Positions 1 to 9,137 are shown, counted from the stretch's first letter. The stretch: DNA of 64,000 nucleotides from Lyngbya sp. PCC 8106 (GCF_000169095.1 NZ_AAVU01000002.1:186001-250000); one strand, 5' to 3'. The notes: generated by a model not told the origin, from the sequence alone. Numbers and translations: made by a program.

Positions 1-359
1 CCGTTTCGGCTAACAATTCTGATTCAATTACTAGCCCTTTTGCGGCAAATCAGGAAGTCGGTTGGGTGGCGATAACAACAATAGAAGAAATTCCAGATGG
101 GGGAATTTTAGCGGTAGAACTGGATGGGTTAAAGTTAATTATAACCCAATTTGCGGATAAAATTCAAGCCTATCGTAATAGTTGTACTCATCTGGCAATG
201 CCATTAGATAAAGGCAAAATTCAAGACGGAATTCTCACCTGTCCGTTTCATCATTTCCAATACAATTTAACAACAGGAGAATGTCTCACCGCCCCCGAAA
301 TGCCCTTACAACCCTATCCCATTAAACGAGTTGGGGAACGAGTGTTAGTCCGAATTTAA
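1..359 (+). CDS. Rieske-type [2Fe-2S] domain protein, 3' part
   Basis: The frame is open to the left edge of the window, so this is the C-terminal part of a longer gene; the GTG at 66 is internal to the open frame and need not be the start. The protein shows a Rieske cluster motif, CTH followed about 17 residues later by CPFHH (Cys-x-His and Cys-x-x-His ligands), as in small electron-transfer ferredoxins. It ends 11 bases before the NHL-repeat gene and is probably co-transcribed with it. From memory of Nostoc PCC 7120, a NifU/Rieske-like gene and an NHL gene sit immediately upstream of hypF, so a role in hydrogenase maturation or electron supply is inferred. The N-terminal domain cannot be seen here. 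Confidence 0.8.
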   Translation, partial: VSANNSDSITSPFAANQEVGWVAITTIEEIPDGGILAVELDGLKLIITQFADKIQAYRNSCTHLAMPLDKGKIQDGILTCPFHHFQYNLTTGECLTAPEMPLQPYPIKRVGERVLVRI

Positions 360-370
360 TTAATAGTTGA

Positions 371-1531
371 ATGAATACCCCAATTAATTCTCAATCTTCT
401 TCTATTCAAGATATTTTTGCCCCAAAAGGCGCTGAAATTATTCTCGGACAGCAACCCTCTGATATTTTGGCAGTTCCCCTCGAACCCACTGCTACAACCA
501 TGTTTGGGCCGCGTGGCTTGTGTTGGGTGGAAAATGGGCCATTGTGGGTTGCGGATACCGGACATCATCGTTTGTTGGGATGGCGCCAACGTCCAGAAGT
601 TGACGGACAGGCGGCGGACTGGGTGATTGGACAACCGAACTTTAACCAAGAAGGACAAAACGCCAACGGTTCCCCAACGGCTGCAACGGTGAGTGTTCCC
701 ACAGGAATATGTGTTTGTGGCGAAAGTTTGGCGGTGGCGGATGCGTGGAATCATCGGGTTTTAATTTGGAAAAAAGTTCCTCAAGATAGCAATATTCCGG
801 CAGATATTGTTCTCGGACAAGCAAATTTTAACGCCAATGAACCGAACCGAGGTGAGTTTGAAACGGCTGCGAATCGAATGCACTGGCCCTATGGTGTTTT
901 GTATTATAATGGGCAGTTTTTTGTGGCGGATACGGGAAATAGACGGGTGTTAGTTTGGCGAGAATTTCCGATAGAAAATGGTCAACCTGCGGACTTTGTT
1001 TTAGGACAGTCTGATTTGGTTTCTCGGGATGAAAATGGTGGCGGAAGTCCAACGGCTTCTAGTCTGCGTTGGCCTCATGCGTTAACGGTTTGGAATCATC
1101 GTTTTGTTGTTAGCGATGCGGGGAATAATCGGATAATGATTTGGGATAATATTCCCACAGAAATGAATCAACCTTGTGCGTTAGTTTTGGGTCAAAAGGG
1201 TTTTGATACGGTTGAATTGAATCAAGGGGTTTATTTCCCGTCTGACTCCTGTTTAAGTATGCCCTATGGGGTCGCTGCAACATCAGAATGGTTGATTGCT
1301 GCTGATACTGCAAACTCAAGGTTAATTGGATGGAAAGGTGAAGTTTCAACGGGAAAATCTGCGGAAATGTTAACAGGTCAATCTAACTTTAAGAGTAAAA
1401 GTGAAAACCGTTCTTATGGGAATGCAACTCGCAATAGTTTGTGTTGGCCCTATGGAATTCAAGTTTATGGAAATACGGCGATGATTGCAGATTCTGGGAA
1501 TAATCGGGTGTTATTGTGGTCAATGAGTTAA
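371..1531 (+). CDS. NHL-repeat beta-propeller protein of the extended hyp operon
   Basis: A 386-residue protein with six copies of a D-x-x-N/H-x-R-(hydrophobic)-x-W signature (DTGHHRLLGW, DAWNHRVLIW, DTGNRRVLVW, DAGNNRIMIW, DTANSRLIGW, DSGNNRVLLW). This is the repeat of an NHL-type six-bladed propeller, a scaffold for protein or ligand binding. There is no signal peptide, so it is probably cytoplasmic. The gene follows the Rieske gene by 11 bases on the same strand. The syntenic Nostoc gene (alr0693 as I recall) precedes hypF directly; here an antisense DUF2887 gene separates the two. No enzymatic motif is visible. A scaffold role in hydrogenase small-subunit maturation has been suggested for the Nostoc genes, but that is not provable from sequence. 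Confidence 0.85.
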   Translation: MNTPINSQSSSIQDIFAPKGAEIILGQQPSDILAVPLEPTATTMFGPRGLCWVENGPLWVADTGHHRLLGWRQRPEVDGQAADWVIGQPNFNQEGQNANGSPTAATVSVPTGICVCGESLAVADAWNHRVLIWKKVPQDSNIPADIVLGQANFNANEPNRGEFETAANRMHWPYGVLYYNGQFFVADTGNRRVLVWREFPIENGQPADFVLGQSDLVSRDENGGGSPTASSLRWPHALTVWNHRFVVSDAGNNRIMIWDNIPTEMNQPCALVLGQKGFDTVELNQGVYFPSDSCLSMPYGVAATSEWLIAADTANSRLIGWKGEVSTGKSAEMLTGQSNFKSKSENRSYGNATRNSLCWPYGIQVYGNTAMIADSGNNRVLLWSMS

Positions 1532-1564
1532 ATCGATCATTAAACTAATCATAAATAACATAAA

Positions 1565-2428
1565 TTATCCCTCATTTTGATTTTCGGTTGAGGATTGGGC
1601 GGCTTGTTGGACTTGTTCTAATTCTAGTCCTAATCTGACGGCTATTTCTTCTAAACTAATTCCCACACTAATTAGAAAAGGAATTAATTCTAATTTTGCT
1701 TCTTGTCGCCCTTCTTGTCGCCCTTCTTGTCGCCCTTCTTGTCGCCCTTCTTGTCGCCCTTCTTGTCGCCCTTCTTCTAACGCTTCTTGATAAACACGGG
1801 TTTGTTTCAAATCATCTAAACTAAACATGGCTTCGATTTCCTCCCGACTGAGTTGAGGTAACTTGTAGACTAAGATGGCTTCTATCAATTGTAGAAGATC
1901 TGCTTGAGATTGTTGCTGAAAAGTTTCTGCCCTCACCCGTTCGATTAAATTCTGGGCTAGGGGAATGGCTTGTTCTTGCTGTGCTACAATTAGTTGAATG
2001 GTGGCAATCCCGACAGAGTTTTCCGCAATTTCTCCCAACTCATCTAGATAAATTCGACTCACTCGCCCAGAATGAAGTAATTCCTGATATCGAGGAGTTT
2101 CACCGGGATCAATATTGCGGCTAGGATAAAGAACAACGCCTCGCCAGTCGTTAATGAGTTCTGTTTTATTAAGATAAAGGAAAATTTCGGCAAAAAAACG
2201 GGAATAAAAGCGAGAATCAGACTGAAACTGAACTTCAGCAAAATAAATTGGCGGATGAATTGCATTAATATTGGAGACAAAAACACCATCAATTCTAAAA
2301 GACAGTTGTTTAACTTCTACTGATGAAAATTGATAGGATTCTGCTTCTTCGGGTGAACGGTTAATTAGTTCAAAGAAAATCCCCGGAAAGGCTTCAAATA
2401 AGCGATAAAATAGAGTATCTGTTTTCAC
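1565..2428 (-). CDS. DUF2887/Rpn-family PD-(D/E)XK nuclease-like protein
   Basis: A 287-residue protein with the start typical of cyanobacterial DUF2887 proteins: TDTLFYRLFEAFPGIFFELI, then RIDGVF and YFAEVQFQSD, which supply the D and E-x-Q positions of a PD-(D/E)XK-type nuclease core. The family is grouped with Rpn recombination-promoting nucleases/putative transposases. Residues around 218-243 are a run of six EGRQ units encoded by a 12-bp tandem repeat, followed by a short C-terminal helix-rich region. It lies antisense between the NHL gene and hypF and splits an otherwise collinear hyp operon. Such genes occur in many divergent copies in filamentous cyanobacteria, which suggests mobility. 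The cellular role is unknown. Confidence 0.8.
   Translation of the reverse strand: MKTDTLFYRLFEAFPGIFFELINRSPEEAESYQFSSVEVKQLSFRIDGVFVSNINAIHPPIYFAEVQFQSDSRFYSRFFAEIFLYLNKTELINDWRGVVLYPSRNIDPGETPRYQELLHSGRVSRIYLDELGEIAENSVGIATIQLIVAQQEQAIPLAQNLIERVRAETFQQQSQADLLQLIEAILVYKLPQLSREEIEAMFSLDDLKQTRVYQEALEEGRQEGRQEGRQEGRQEGRQEGRQEAKLELIPFLISVGISLEEIAVRLGLELEQVQQAAQSSTENQNEG
1700..1771 (-). repeat. 12-bp tandem repeat, six units, inside the DUF2887 gene
   Basis: Six head-to-tail copies of TTCTTGTCGCCC on the plus strand, encoding (EGRQ)6 on the minus strand. A partial unit follows (TTCTTCTAACG) before the sequence diverges. The unit length is a multiple of three, so slippage changes the linker length without breaking the frame. 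Confidence 0.95.
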
Positions 2429-2566
2429 GAGATTGATTGTTGGGGAAAATTTGCAACCCAGGATAACACGAGGATAATCGAAAAAGCCTGAAGAAAGACC
2501 AAAGAAATTCCCACGATCGCATAATTAAGTTTCACAATAAAGGTATAGGATCTAAATGAGTGAATA

Positions 2567-4957
2567 ATGGCGACGATCACGGATCACATAGCTGAAGAAA
2601 TTCGCGTCTGCGGTATCGTTCAAGGGGTGGGGTTTCGTCCAACCGTTTACCACCTCGCCCTAGACTGTGGCTTGTGTGGAGAAGTTTGTAATGACGGTGA
2701 AGGCGTTTTAATTCGAGTGGTGGGTGATCACAATGCTATCAATACATTTGTTCATCGTTTGGAAACTGAACCGCCTCCTTTAGCAAAAATTGAGTCCATT
2801 CATCGCTATCCCTACACAGGTGAACAGTCTTTTTCTAATTTTACCATTGTTTCCAGTAAAAGCAACAAAATTAGAACAAAAATAGCGCCGGATGCGGCAA
2901 CTTGTCCAGCGTGTAAACAAGATATTTTTGATCCGTTAAGTCGCTTTTATCGCTATCCCTTTACCAATTGTACTCACTGTGGCCCTCGTTTAAGTATTAT
3001 CAAAAAGTTGCCCTATGACCGAGAAAATACCAGTATGGCAGGGTTTGAATTGTGTATAGAATGTCAACAAAACTACGAAGATCCTCTCAATAGACGCTTT
3101 CACGCCCAACCTGTAGCTTGTCATATTTGTGGCCCCAAAGTAATATTAGAACGGGCAGATGGTAATGCTGTCACCGCCCATATGTTCTCGATGTTAGATG
3201 AAGTTGATGCGGTTTGTACGCTACTTCAACGAGGACAAATTATCGCGATTAAAGGGTTAGGTGGATTTCATCTGGCTTGTGATGCAACTAACGAAGAAAT
3301 CGTGCAGAAATTACGTCAACGCAAGCATCGCCCCGATAAACCTTTGGCGTTGATGGCAGATATTAATATTATTGAAAAATATTGTTTTGTGACACCGGAA
3401 GAACGAGAATTGTTGGAAAGTTCAGCCGCACCCATTGTCTTATTGCGTCGGAAAACAAGTTTCAAACAAAGCGATATTTCTTTAAGTAAAAATCAAATTG
3501 CCCCTTCTATTGCACCGGCTCAAAACTATTTAGGGTTTATGTTACCCTACACGCCTTTACATCATTTAGCGTTGAGAAGATTAGAAGTTCCAATTGTTCT
3601 GACCAGTGCTAATTTTTCCGATGATCCGCAATGTATTGATAACGCAGAAGTGAGAAGCAAACTTTCTAATGTTGCTGATTATTTTATATTCCATAATCGA
3701 GAGATTGTCAACCGGGTTGATGATTCGGTTGTAAGAATCAATAATCACCGTTTACAAATTCTGCGTCGGGCGAGAGGATACGCCCCAACCCCGATTAATT
3801 TACCACCAGGATTTCAAGATCAACCTGCTATTTTAGCAATGGGGAGTGAACTCAAAAATACTTTCTGTTTGTTGCGAGAAGGTCAGGCGATTTTATCGCA
3901 ACATATCGGGGATTTAGAAAATGCTTTAGCTGCTGAAGCTTATCAAAAAACACTGAATCTTTATTTGGGTTTACTCGAACATCAACCGAATGCGATCGCC
4001 CTAGATTTACATCCCGAATATTTATCAACAAAGCTGGGTAAAGAACTAGCAGAAAGTAATAATATCCCCGTTTATTCTATTCAACATCATCACGCCCATA
4101 TTGCTGCTTGTATGGCTGAAAATGGGTTGTCTATAGATACAGAACCCGTTTTGGGAATTGCCTTAGATGGCTTGGGATATGGGGAAGATGGAACGATTTG
4201 GGGTGGGGAATTTTTGTTAGCAAATTATCGCGGCTTTCAACGCTTAGGAACTTTTAAACCCGTAGAAATGATTGGAGGAGAACAGGCAATTTATCAACCC
4301 TGGCGGAATACTTATGCCCATTTAAAAGCGGCATTTGGAAAAGATTTATCCTCACAAATTATGGGTTTAAGATTAGGTGAGTTTTTAGCCCAACAACCCT
4401 TAAAACTACTCGATCAATTAATTGAGAAACAGATTAATTCTCCTCTGGCTTCTTCTTGTGGGCGGTTGTTTGATGCGGTGGCGGGTGCAATCGGAATTTG
4501 TCGCGAAAGTTGCAGTTATGAAGGACAAGCTGCGATTACCCTAGAAGCCATCGCTGAAAACTATCTGTTAAATCACTCTGAAGAAATTGAGCCTTATCCA
4601 TTTATTGTGAGACAATTAGAATGCTCGTTATTATCTATCGAACCTCGTCCGATGTGGTTAGCTTTGTTAGCAGATTTGCGACAAAATCTCCCTACGGATA
4701 TAATGGCGGCGAAGTTTCATTTTGGGCTGGCTGAAGCAATATCAACAATGGTTGAACGGTTAAGTTTTGAAACAAAATTTCATCAAGTTATTCTAACAGG
4801 AGGTGTATTTCAAAATCAAATTTTACTCACTCAAGTTCGTGATCATCTTCTGAGAAAAAATCTAGAAGTTTTAACTCATAGCCAAGTTCCGGCGAATGAT
4901 GGCGGACTCTCTCTCGGACAAGCGGTGATTGCGGCTGCTAAACTAGAAAAAGAATAA
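2567..4957 (+). CDS. hypF: carbamoyltransferase HypF, [NiFe]-hydrogenase maturation
   Basis: HypF makes the thiocarbamate on HypE from carbamoyl phosphate and ATP, the first step in cyanide-ligand synthesis for the NiFe active site. At 796 residues it has the usual length. An N-terminal acylphosphatase domain shows VQGVGFRP (residues 18-25). Two paired zinc-finger blocks follow (CPAC, CTHCGP, CIEC, CHICGP, residues about 110-190). A YrdC-like domain spans about 210-390 (KGLGGFHLACDA, KHRPDKPLALM). The C-terminal Kae1-like domain has HHHAHI and TGGVFQN. The upstream ATG at 2556 is closed by a stop after three codons, so 2567 is the start. It lies 36 bases upstream of hypC. Confidence 0.97.
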   Translation: MATITDHIAEEIRVCGIVQGVGFRPTVYHLALDCGLCGEVCNDGEGVLIRVVGDHNAINTFVHRLETEPPPLAKIESIHRYPYTGEQSFSNFTIVSSKSNKIRTKIAPDAATCPACKQDIFDPLSRFYRYPFTNCTHCGPRLSIIKKLPYDRENTSMAGFELCIECQQNYEDPLNRRFHAQPVACHICGPKVILERADGNAVTAHMFSMLDEVDAVCTLLQRGQIIAIKGLGGFHLACDATNEEIVQKLRQRKHRPDKPLALMADINIIEKYCFVTPEERELLESSAAPIVLLRRKTSFKQSDISLSKNQIAPSIAPAQNYLGFMLPYTPLHHLALRRLEVPIVLTSANFSDDPQCIDNAEVRSKLSNVADYFIFHNREIVNRVDDSVVRINNHRLQILRRARGYAPTPINLPPGFQDQPAILAMGSELKNTFCLLREGQAILSQHIGDLENALAAEAYQKTLNLYLGLLEHQPNAIALDLHPEYLSTKLGKELAESNNIPVYSIQHHHAHIAACMAENGLSIDTEPVLGIALDGLGYGEDGTIWGGEFLLANYRGFQRLGTFKPVEMIGGEQAIYQPWRNTYAHLKAAFGKDLSSQIMGLRLGEFLAQQPLKLLDQLIEKQINSPLASSCGRLFDAVAGAIGICRESCSYEGQAAITLEAIAENYLLNHSEEIEPYPFIVRQLECSLLSIEPRPMWLALLADLRQNLPTDIMAAKFHFGLAEAISTMVERLSFETKFHQVILTGGVFQNQILLTQVRDHLLRKNLEVLTHSQVPANDGGLSLGQAVIAAAKLEKE

Positions 4958-4993
4958 ACGTTTTTTAACCCTATTGTAGAGATTACCAAAAAA

Positions 4994-5239
4994 ATGTGTT
5001 TAGGAATTCCCGGTCAGATTACTGAAATTACCGATATCACCAACAAGTTAGCAATGGTTAATATTGCGGGTGTAAAACGACAGGTTAATATTGCTTGTAT
5101 CGTTGATGAAACTCATCCGATTAAGTCTTGTGTCGGAGATTGGGTATTAGTTCATGTAGGTTTTGCCATGAACCGAATTGATGAAGCAGAAGCAGCAGAA
5201 ACGTTAGAAATTTTACAGCAATTAGCCGCCATTCAGTAA
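4994..5239 (+). CDS. hypC: hydrogenase assembly chaperone HypC/HupF
   Basis: An 81-residue protein beginning MCLGIPGQI. The conserved Cys2 binds the iron centre with HypD and then contacts the hydrogenase large-subunit precursor. The body has the small beta-barrel features of the family (VGDWVLVHVGFAMNRIDEAEA). Length and start match known HypC proteins. It follows hypF by 36 bases and belongs to the same operon. It cannot be decided here whether it serves an uptake (Hup) or bidirectional (Hox) enzyme, because no structural hydrogenase gene is in the window. Confidence 0.96.
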   Translation: MCLGIPGQITEITDITNKLAMVNIAGVKRQVNIACIVDETHPIKSCVGDWVLVHVGFAMNRIDEAEAAETLEILQQLAAIQ

Positions 5240-5277
5240 ATAATTAACCAGCCATTTCCCATTTAGGAGAAAGCCGG

Positions 5278-5766
5278 ATGCAAACCGCCCCCGAAAAACT
5301 GTCTTGGTCTGATATTCCCACCGAGGTTAAAGATTTGTTAATGCAAGCGGTCGAACAGTGGGAAGATACGGCAAAATCAGAACAGTATATTCATCAAGCC
5401 TTAGAAAAAGCCGGGGACAATTATGAGGTTTTAATTGGGGTTTATCGTTATTTTTTCTACAAAAATCAGCAAAAAATGGCGTTAAAAATTGCCCAAATTG
5501 TTCTAGATAAAATTAAAATAGAGGAACAATTACCCGAACGTTGGGAAGACCAAAAACCTCGATTAATTCAAGACAAAGAACAGCCCAAAATCAGATTATA
5601 CTTGAATGCTTATGCAGCAACGGGTTATATTCTCGCACGTTTAGGTGAAATTGAACAAGCCAAACAAATCACTGAACGAGTTCAAGAAATAGATACCAAG
5701 CGAGAATCAAGTGCGACGACTGTTTTTGAAGTGTTAACGCGAGTACCGGAAGAAGACGAAGAATAA
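5278..5766 (+). CDS. TPR-like helical protein between hypC and hypD
   Basis: A 162-residue, predominantly helical, highly charged protein without signal peptide or membrane segment. Two stretches look like degenerate TPR helix pairs: residues about 25-60 (AVEQWEDTAKSEQYIHQALE onward) and about 108-140 (YAATGYILARLGEIEQAKQI). A clear ribosome site (AGGAGA) precedes ATG 5278. It sits between hypC and hypD, with 38- and 57-base gaps, so it is in the operon. It resembles the TPR-containing protein I recall from the extended hyp region of Nostoc (alr0691-like). TPR proteins act as adaptors, so a scaffold for the HypC-HypD or hydrogenase-precursor complex is a reasonable inference. No direct function can be read. 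Confidence 0.8.
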   Translation: MQTAPEKLSWSDIPTEVKDLLMQAVEQWEDTAKSEQYIHQALEKAGDNYEVLIGVYRYFFYKNQQKMALKIAQIVLDKIKIEEQLPERWEDQKPRLIQDKEQPKIRLYLNAYAATGYILARLGEIEQAKQITERVQEIDTKRESSATTVFEVLTRVPEEDEE

Positions 5767-5823
5767 TTTAACGATCATTCAAAGAGAATTTAAACCTGAA
5801 TTTAAGCCAGGAGAACACAACCA

Positions 5824-6981
5824 ATGAAATATGTTGATGAATTTAGAGATCCGCAAAAATTGCAAGCCTTAATGGGAGAAATTAACCGCTTAACGTTAAT
5901 CCTAGAACGGACACCCGAACACCCGTTAAAAATCATGGAAGTTTGCGGAGGTCACACCCATTCTATCTTTAAATATGGCATTGAAGAACTTCTTCCTGAT
6001 AGTATTGAACTGATTCATGGCCCCGGTTGTCCCGTTTGTGTCATGCCACGAGGAAGACTCGATGCTGCTATTGCTTTAGCCGACATTCCTAATGTTATTT
6101 TTACCACCTTTGGCGATGCGATGCGGGTGCCAGGTTCACAAAAAAGTTTGCTACAAGCCAAAGCCCAAGGTGCAGATATTCGCATGGTTTATTCACCCTT
6201 GGATGCCTTACCCATTGCCAAACAAAACCCAGATAAAGAAGTAATTTTCTTTGGTTTGGGCTTTGAAACTACAGCCCCAAGTACCGCCTTTACTATTCTA
6301 CAAGCTGAAGCAGAAAATATCACAAACTTCAGCATTTTTTGCAATCATGTGATTGTAGTTCCGGCATTAGAAGCATTACTAGATAACCCAGATTTAGAAC
6401 TAGATGGATTTATTGGCCCTGGTCATGTTAGCATGGTTATTGGTTCAAATCCCTATCAAATTATCGCTGAAAAATATTACAAACCTGTCGTTGTTTCCGG
6501 CTTTGAACCTTTAGATATTGTGCAGTCAGTATGGATGTTACTGCAACAGTTAGTAGACCGACGTTGTGAGGTCGAAAATCAATATAAACGCCTTGTTCAA
6601 CCGGACGGAAATCCGATGGCGTTAGAGGCGATTTCTAAAGTGTTTGAAGTGCGAGAAGAATTTGAATGGCGAGGACTCGGAGATATTGCCCAATCTGGAC
6701 TTAAAATTAATTCAAATTATGCCCAATTTGATGCAGAAATAAAATTTGATGTTTCTGATGTGAAAGTTCCTGATGCGGCAGCTTGTCAATGTGGAGAAAT
6801 TCTCAAAGGAGTATTAAAACCCTGGCAATGTAAAGTATTCGGAACCGCTTGCACGCCAGAAACACCCATCGGAACTTGCATGGTTTCTTCAGAAGGGGCT
6901 TGTGCAGCTTATTACAAATATGGTCGCCTTTCAACCGTTATAAAAGCTAACAAACCCCAACGTTCTAAAGCAAAAGTCTAA
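5824..6981 (+). CDS. hypD: hydrogenase formation protein HypD
   Basis: HypD is the [4Fe-4S] protein that, with HypC, carries the Fe(CN)2CO unit for NiFe hydrogenases. The 385 residues contain the signature blocks CGGHTHS (near residue 41), GPGCPVCV (near 66-73) and a C-terminal Cys-rich region with CQCGE, FGTACTP and CMVSSEGAC that supplies the cluster ligands. Length is normal. A ribosome site (AGGAG) lies just before ATG 5824. The gene is followed 44 bases later by the tautomerase-like gene on the same strand. Confidence 0.97.
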   Translation: MKYVDEFRDPQKLQALMGEINRLTLILERTPEHPLKIMEVCGGHTHSIFKYGIEELLPDSIELIHGPGCPVCVMPRGRLDAAIALADIPNVIFTTFGDAMRVPGSQKSLLQAKAQGADIRMVYSPLDALPIAKQNPDKEVIFFGLGFETTAPSTAFTILQAEAENITNFSIFCNHVIVVPALEALLDNPDLELDGFIGPGHVSMVIGSNPYQIIAEKYYKPVVVSGFEPLDIVQSVWMLLQQLVDRRCEVENQYKRLVQPDGNPMALEAISKVFEVREEFEWRGLGDIAQSGLKINSNYAQFDAEIKFDVSDVKVPDAAACQCGEILKGVLKPWQCKVFGTACTPETPIGTCMVSSEGACAAYYKYGRLSTVIKANKPQRSKAKV

Positions 6982-7025
6982 AGCTTTCTATCTTTTTTAT
7001 AGCAAAAAATGAGGAGGAAAACTGT

Positions 7026-7235
7026 ATGCCATTTGTCACAATTCAAATTGGAGAAGGTCATTCTATTGAGAAGAAACGGGAATTGGCGAAAGCAATAACC
7101 GATACTTTAGTTGAAACTTTGGGAACTAAACGGGAATGGGTGACAATTCATATTGATGAATTTAACCGCGATAATTGGGCTGTGGGTGGTGAATTACACT
7201 CCGACAAACATCCCGGACGTCACGCTGAGAAATAA
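7026..7235 (+). CDS. 4-oxalocrotonate tautomerase-family small protein
   Basis: A 69-residue protein beginning MPFVTIQI. After Met removal the N-terminal Pro1 is the catalytic base of the 4-OT/MIF superfamily, and the SIEKKRELAKAITDTLVE helix and VTIHIDE strand match the fold. A strong ribosome site (GAGGAGG) precedes the ATG. The gene lies between hypD and hypE; Nostoc PCC 7120 has a similar small tautomerase gene (asr0697 as I recall) at this position, so the placement is conserved. The substrate is unknown, and no aromatic-degradation genes are nearby. A link to hydrogenase maturation is inferred from synteny only. Confidence 0.88.
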   Translation: MPFVTIQIGEGHSIEKKRELAKAITDTLVETLGTKREWVTIHIDEFNRDNWAVGGELHSDKHPGRHAEK

Positions 7236-7333
7236 GCTTTATTTTTGGGGAGTAATAGGATTGAATTGTTAAAATAATCGAACGATTTAAACTATTACTT
7301 CCTGACTAATTTTTATTAAATGATGAATGAACC

Positions 7334-7993
7334 ATGACTCAGCCATTGGTTGCTAAACCGCTTAGTAAAATAGAACTCAATCCCGGTAGTAAAATAAAAG
7401 TTTATGATATAAACTGGCAGGAGTTTGAAGGGCTGATCGATGAGTTTGGAGAACGGCGAGATATTCGCATAGCTTACTATCAGGGAACCTTAGAAATCAT
7501 GTCACCCCTGCCCGAACATGAACGTTCAACTGTCGTGATTTCTGACTTGGTGAAAGTCATTTTGAGAGTTCAAAAACAGCCTTGGGAGTCACTCCGTTCG
7601 ACAACATTAAAGCGCAAAACAATGGCGGTTGGAGTTGAACCTGATGACTGTTTTTATATCAAAAACTATCAAGCTGTTATTGGTAAAGATAGGTTAGACT
7701 TGGATATCGATCCGCCTCCAGACTTAGCTATTGAAACCGATGTTACCTCATTTACAGAAATTAGTGCCTATGAAGCTTTAAAAGTTTCCGAAGTTTGGAT
7801 TTATGCCCAGGATGTTTTAACTATTCATCTATTTCAAGGGAGTCAATATATTGAATCTCAAACCAGTTTAGTCTTTCCAGACTTACCCATTTGTGAAATA
7901 ATTCCCCAAGCCATAAAACGAGCAAATAAGATAGGAATAAGTCAAACTTTAGAAGAATTTGAAACACAGTTATTAACAACAAATCAAGGTTAA
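7334..7993 (+). CDS. Uma2-family (DUF820) PD-(D/E)XK endonuclease-like protein
   Basis: A 219-residue protein with the cyanobacterial Uma2 layout: an N-terminal strand-helix region (YDINWQEFEGLIDEFGERRD, then GTLEIMSPLPEHE), followed by the nuclease-like core PPDLAIETDVTS and SAYEALKVSEVWIY, where the E and K are the likely metal/catalytic positions. These genes occur in dozens of copies per genome in filamentous cyanobacteria, with unknown function. It is inserted between the tautomerase gene and hypE and ends five bases before hypE, so it is probably co-transcribed. I know of no role in hydrogenase maturation, and a transferred accessory gene is the more likely explanation. Confidence 0.85.
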   Translation: MTQPLVAKPLSKIELNPGSKIKVYDINWQEFEGLIDEFGERRDIRIAYYQGTLEIMSPLPEHERSTVVISDLVKVILRVQKQPWESLRSTTLKRKTMAVGVEPDDCFYIKNYQAVIGKDRLDLDIDPPPDLAIETDVTSFTEISAYEALKVSEVWIYAQDVLTIHLFQGSQYIESQTSLVFPDLPICEIIPQAIKRANKIGISQTLEEFETQLLTTNQG

Positions 7994-7998
7994 AATAC

Positions 7999-9105
7999 AT
8001 GACTCATTCTTTAGATCAAAAAGCAGAACAACATCCCCTCTTTCAAAAACTCGAAAAAGTTCGTCGTCGCCCCGCCAAAGTTCGAGATACAACCGTAACA
8101 CTCGCCCATGGAAGTGGCGGGAAAGCGATGCGGGATTTAATTGATGATATTTTTGTTAAAACTTTTGATAATCCGATTCTTTCTCAACTCGAAGATCAAG
8201 CCAGTTTTAACATAGCTGAATTAGCAACACTCGGAGATCGGTTAGCCTTTACAACAGACTCTTATGTTGTTGATCCGATCTTTTTTCCAGGGAGTAATAT
8301 TGGGGAACTTGCTGTTAATGGAACCGTTAATGATTTGGCGGTTAGTGGTGCAAAACCACTTTATCTTTCCTGTGGTTTTATCCTCGAAGAAGGGCTACCG
8401 ATAGAGACGTTGCGGCAAATTGTTCAAAGTATGAAAATAGCTGCCGATCACGCGGGCGTAAAAATTGTGACGGGAGACACGAAAGTTGTTCATCGGGGCT
8501 GTGCAGACAAAGTGTTTATTAATACAGCAGGTGTCGGTGTTATTCGTTCGGGAATTAATATTTCCGCTCAAAATTTACAACCCGGAGATGTTATTTTAGT
8601 GAATGGTTATCTCGGCGATCATGGAACTGCAATTTTGATTGCCAGAGGTGAATTAGCCTTAGAAACAACTATCGAAAGTGACTGTCAACCGTTGAATGAT
8701 TTAATCGATAAAATCATAGAAATTTGTCCAGAAGTTCGGGCTTTACGAGATGCAACCCGAGGCGGAGTCGCAACAGTCGTTAATGAATTTGCGATGAGTT
8801 CAGAAGTGGGAATTCGCCTGTTTGAACCAGAATTACCCCTGCGAGAAGAAGTGCAGGGGGTGTGTGAAATTTTAGGGCTTGATCCGCTATATTTAGCCAA
8901 TGAAGGTAAGTTGGTTGTGGTTGTTCCGAAAGAGGATGCAGAAACGGTTTTAGAGGCGATGAAATCTCATCCTGCGGGTGAAAATAGTTGTATTGTTGGG
9001 GAGGTAATTGCTTCTCCGCCTGGGGTTGTTTTGCTGCAAACGGCGTTTGGAACTGAACGTATTGTTGATATGTTAGTTGGGGATCAATTACCCCGAATTT
9101 GTTAA
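7999..9105 (+). CDS. hypE: hydrogenase expression/formation protein HypE
   Basis: HypE dehydrates its C-terminal thiocarbamate to thiocyanate in an ATP-dependent reaction and donates the CN ligands. The 368 residues show the PurM-like ATP-binding features (LAHGSGGKAMRDLI, TTDSYVVDPIFFPG, VNDLAVSGAKPLYLSCGF, RDATRGGVATVVNE). The protein ends with the diagnostic PRIC, whose terminal Cys is the carbamoylated residue. It begins five bases after the Uma2 gene and precedes hypA by about 32 bases. Confidence 0.97.
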   Translation: MTHSLDQKAEQHPLFQKLEKVRRRPAKVRDTTVTLAHGSGGKAMRDLIDDIFVKTFDNPILSQLEDQASFNIAELATLGDRLAFTTDSYVVDPIFFPGSNIGELAVNGTVNDLAVSGAKPLYLSCGFILEEGLPIETLRQIVQSMKIAADHAGVKIVTGDTKVVHRGCADKVFINTAGVGVIRSGINISAQNLQPGDVILVNGYLGDHGTAILIARGELALETTIESDCQPLNDLIDKIIEICPEVRALRDATRGGVATVVNEFAMSSEVGIRLFEPELPLREEVQGVCEILGLDPLYLANEGKLVVVVPKEDAETVLEAMKSHPAGENSCIVGEVIASPPGVVLLQTAFGTERIVDMLVGDQLPRIC

Positions 9106-9137
9106 TTTTTTTACAAACATTAAGAGGATTTAAAATT

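Noticed and set aside
356..754. Minus-strand 132-codon frame over the NHL gene
   Set aside because: Antisense to a clear NHL propeller gene, no recognisable domain and low-complexity His/Arg/Ser composition typical of shadow frames.
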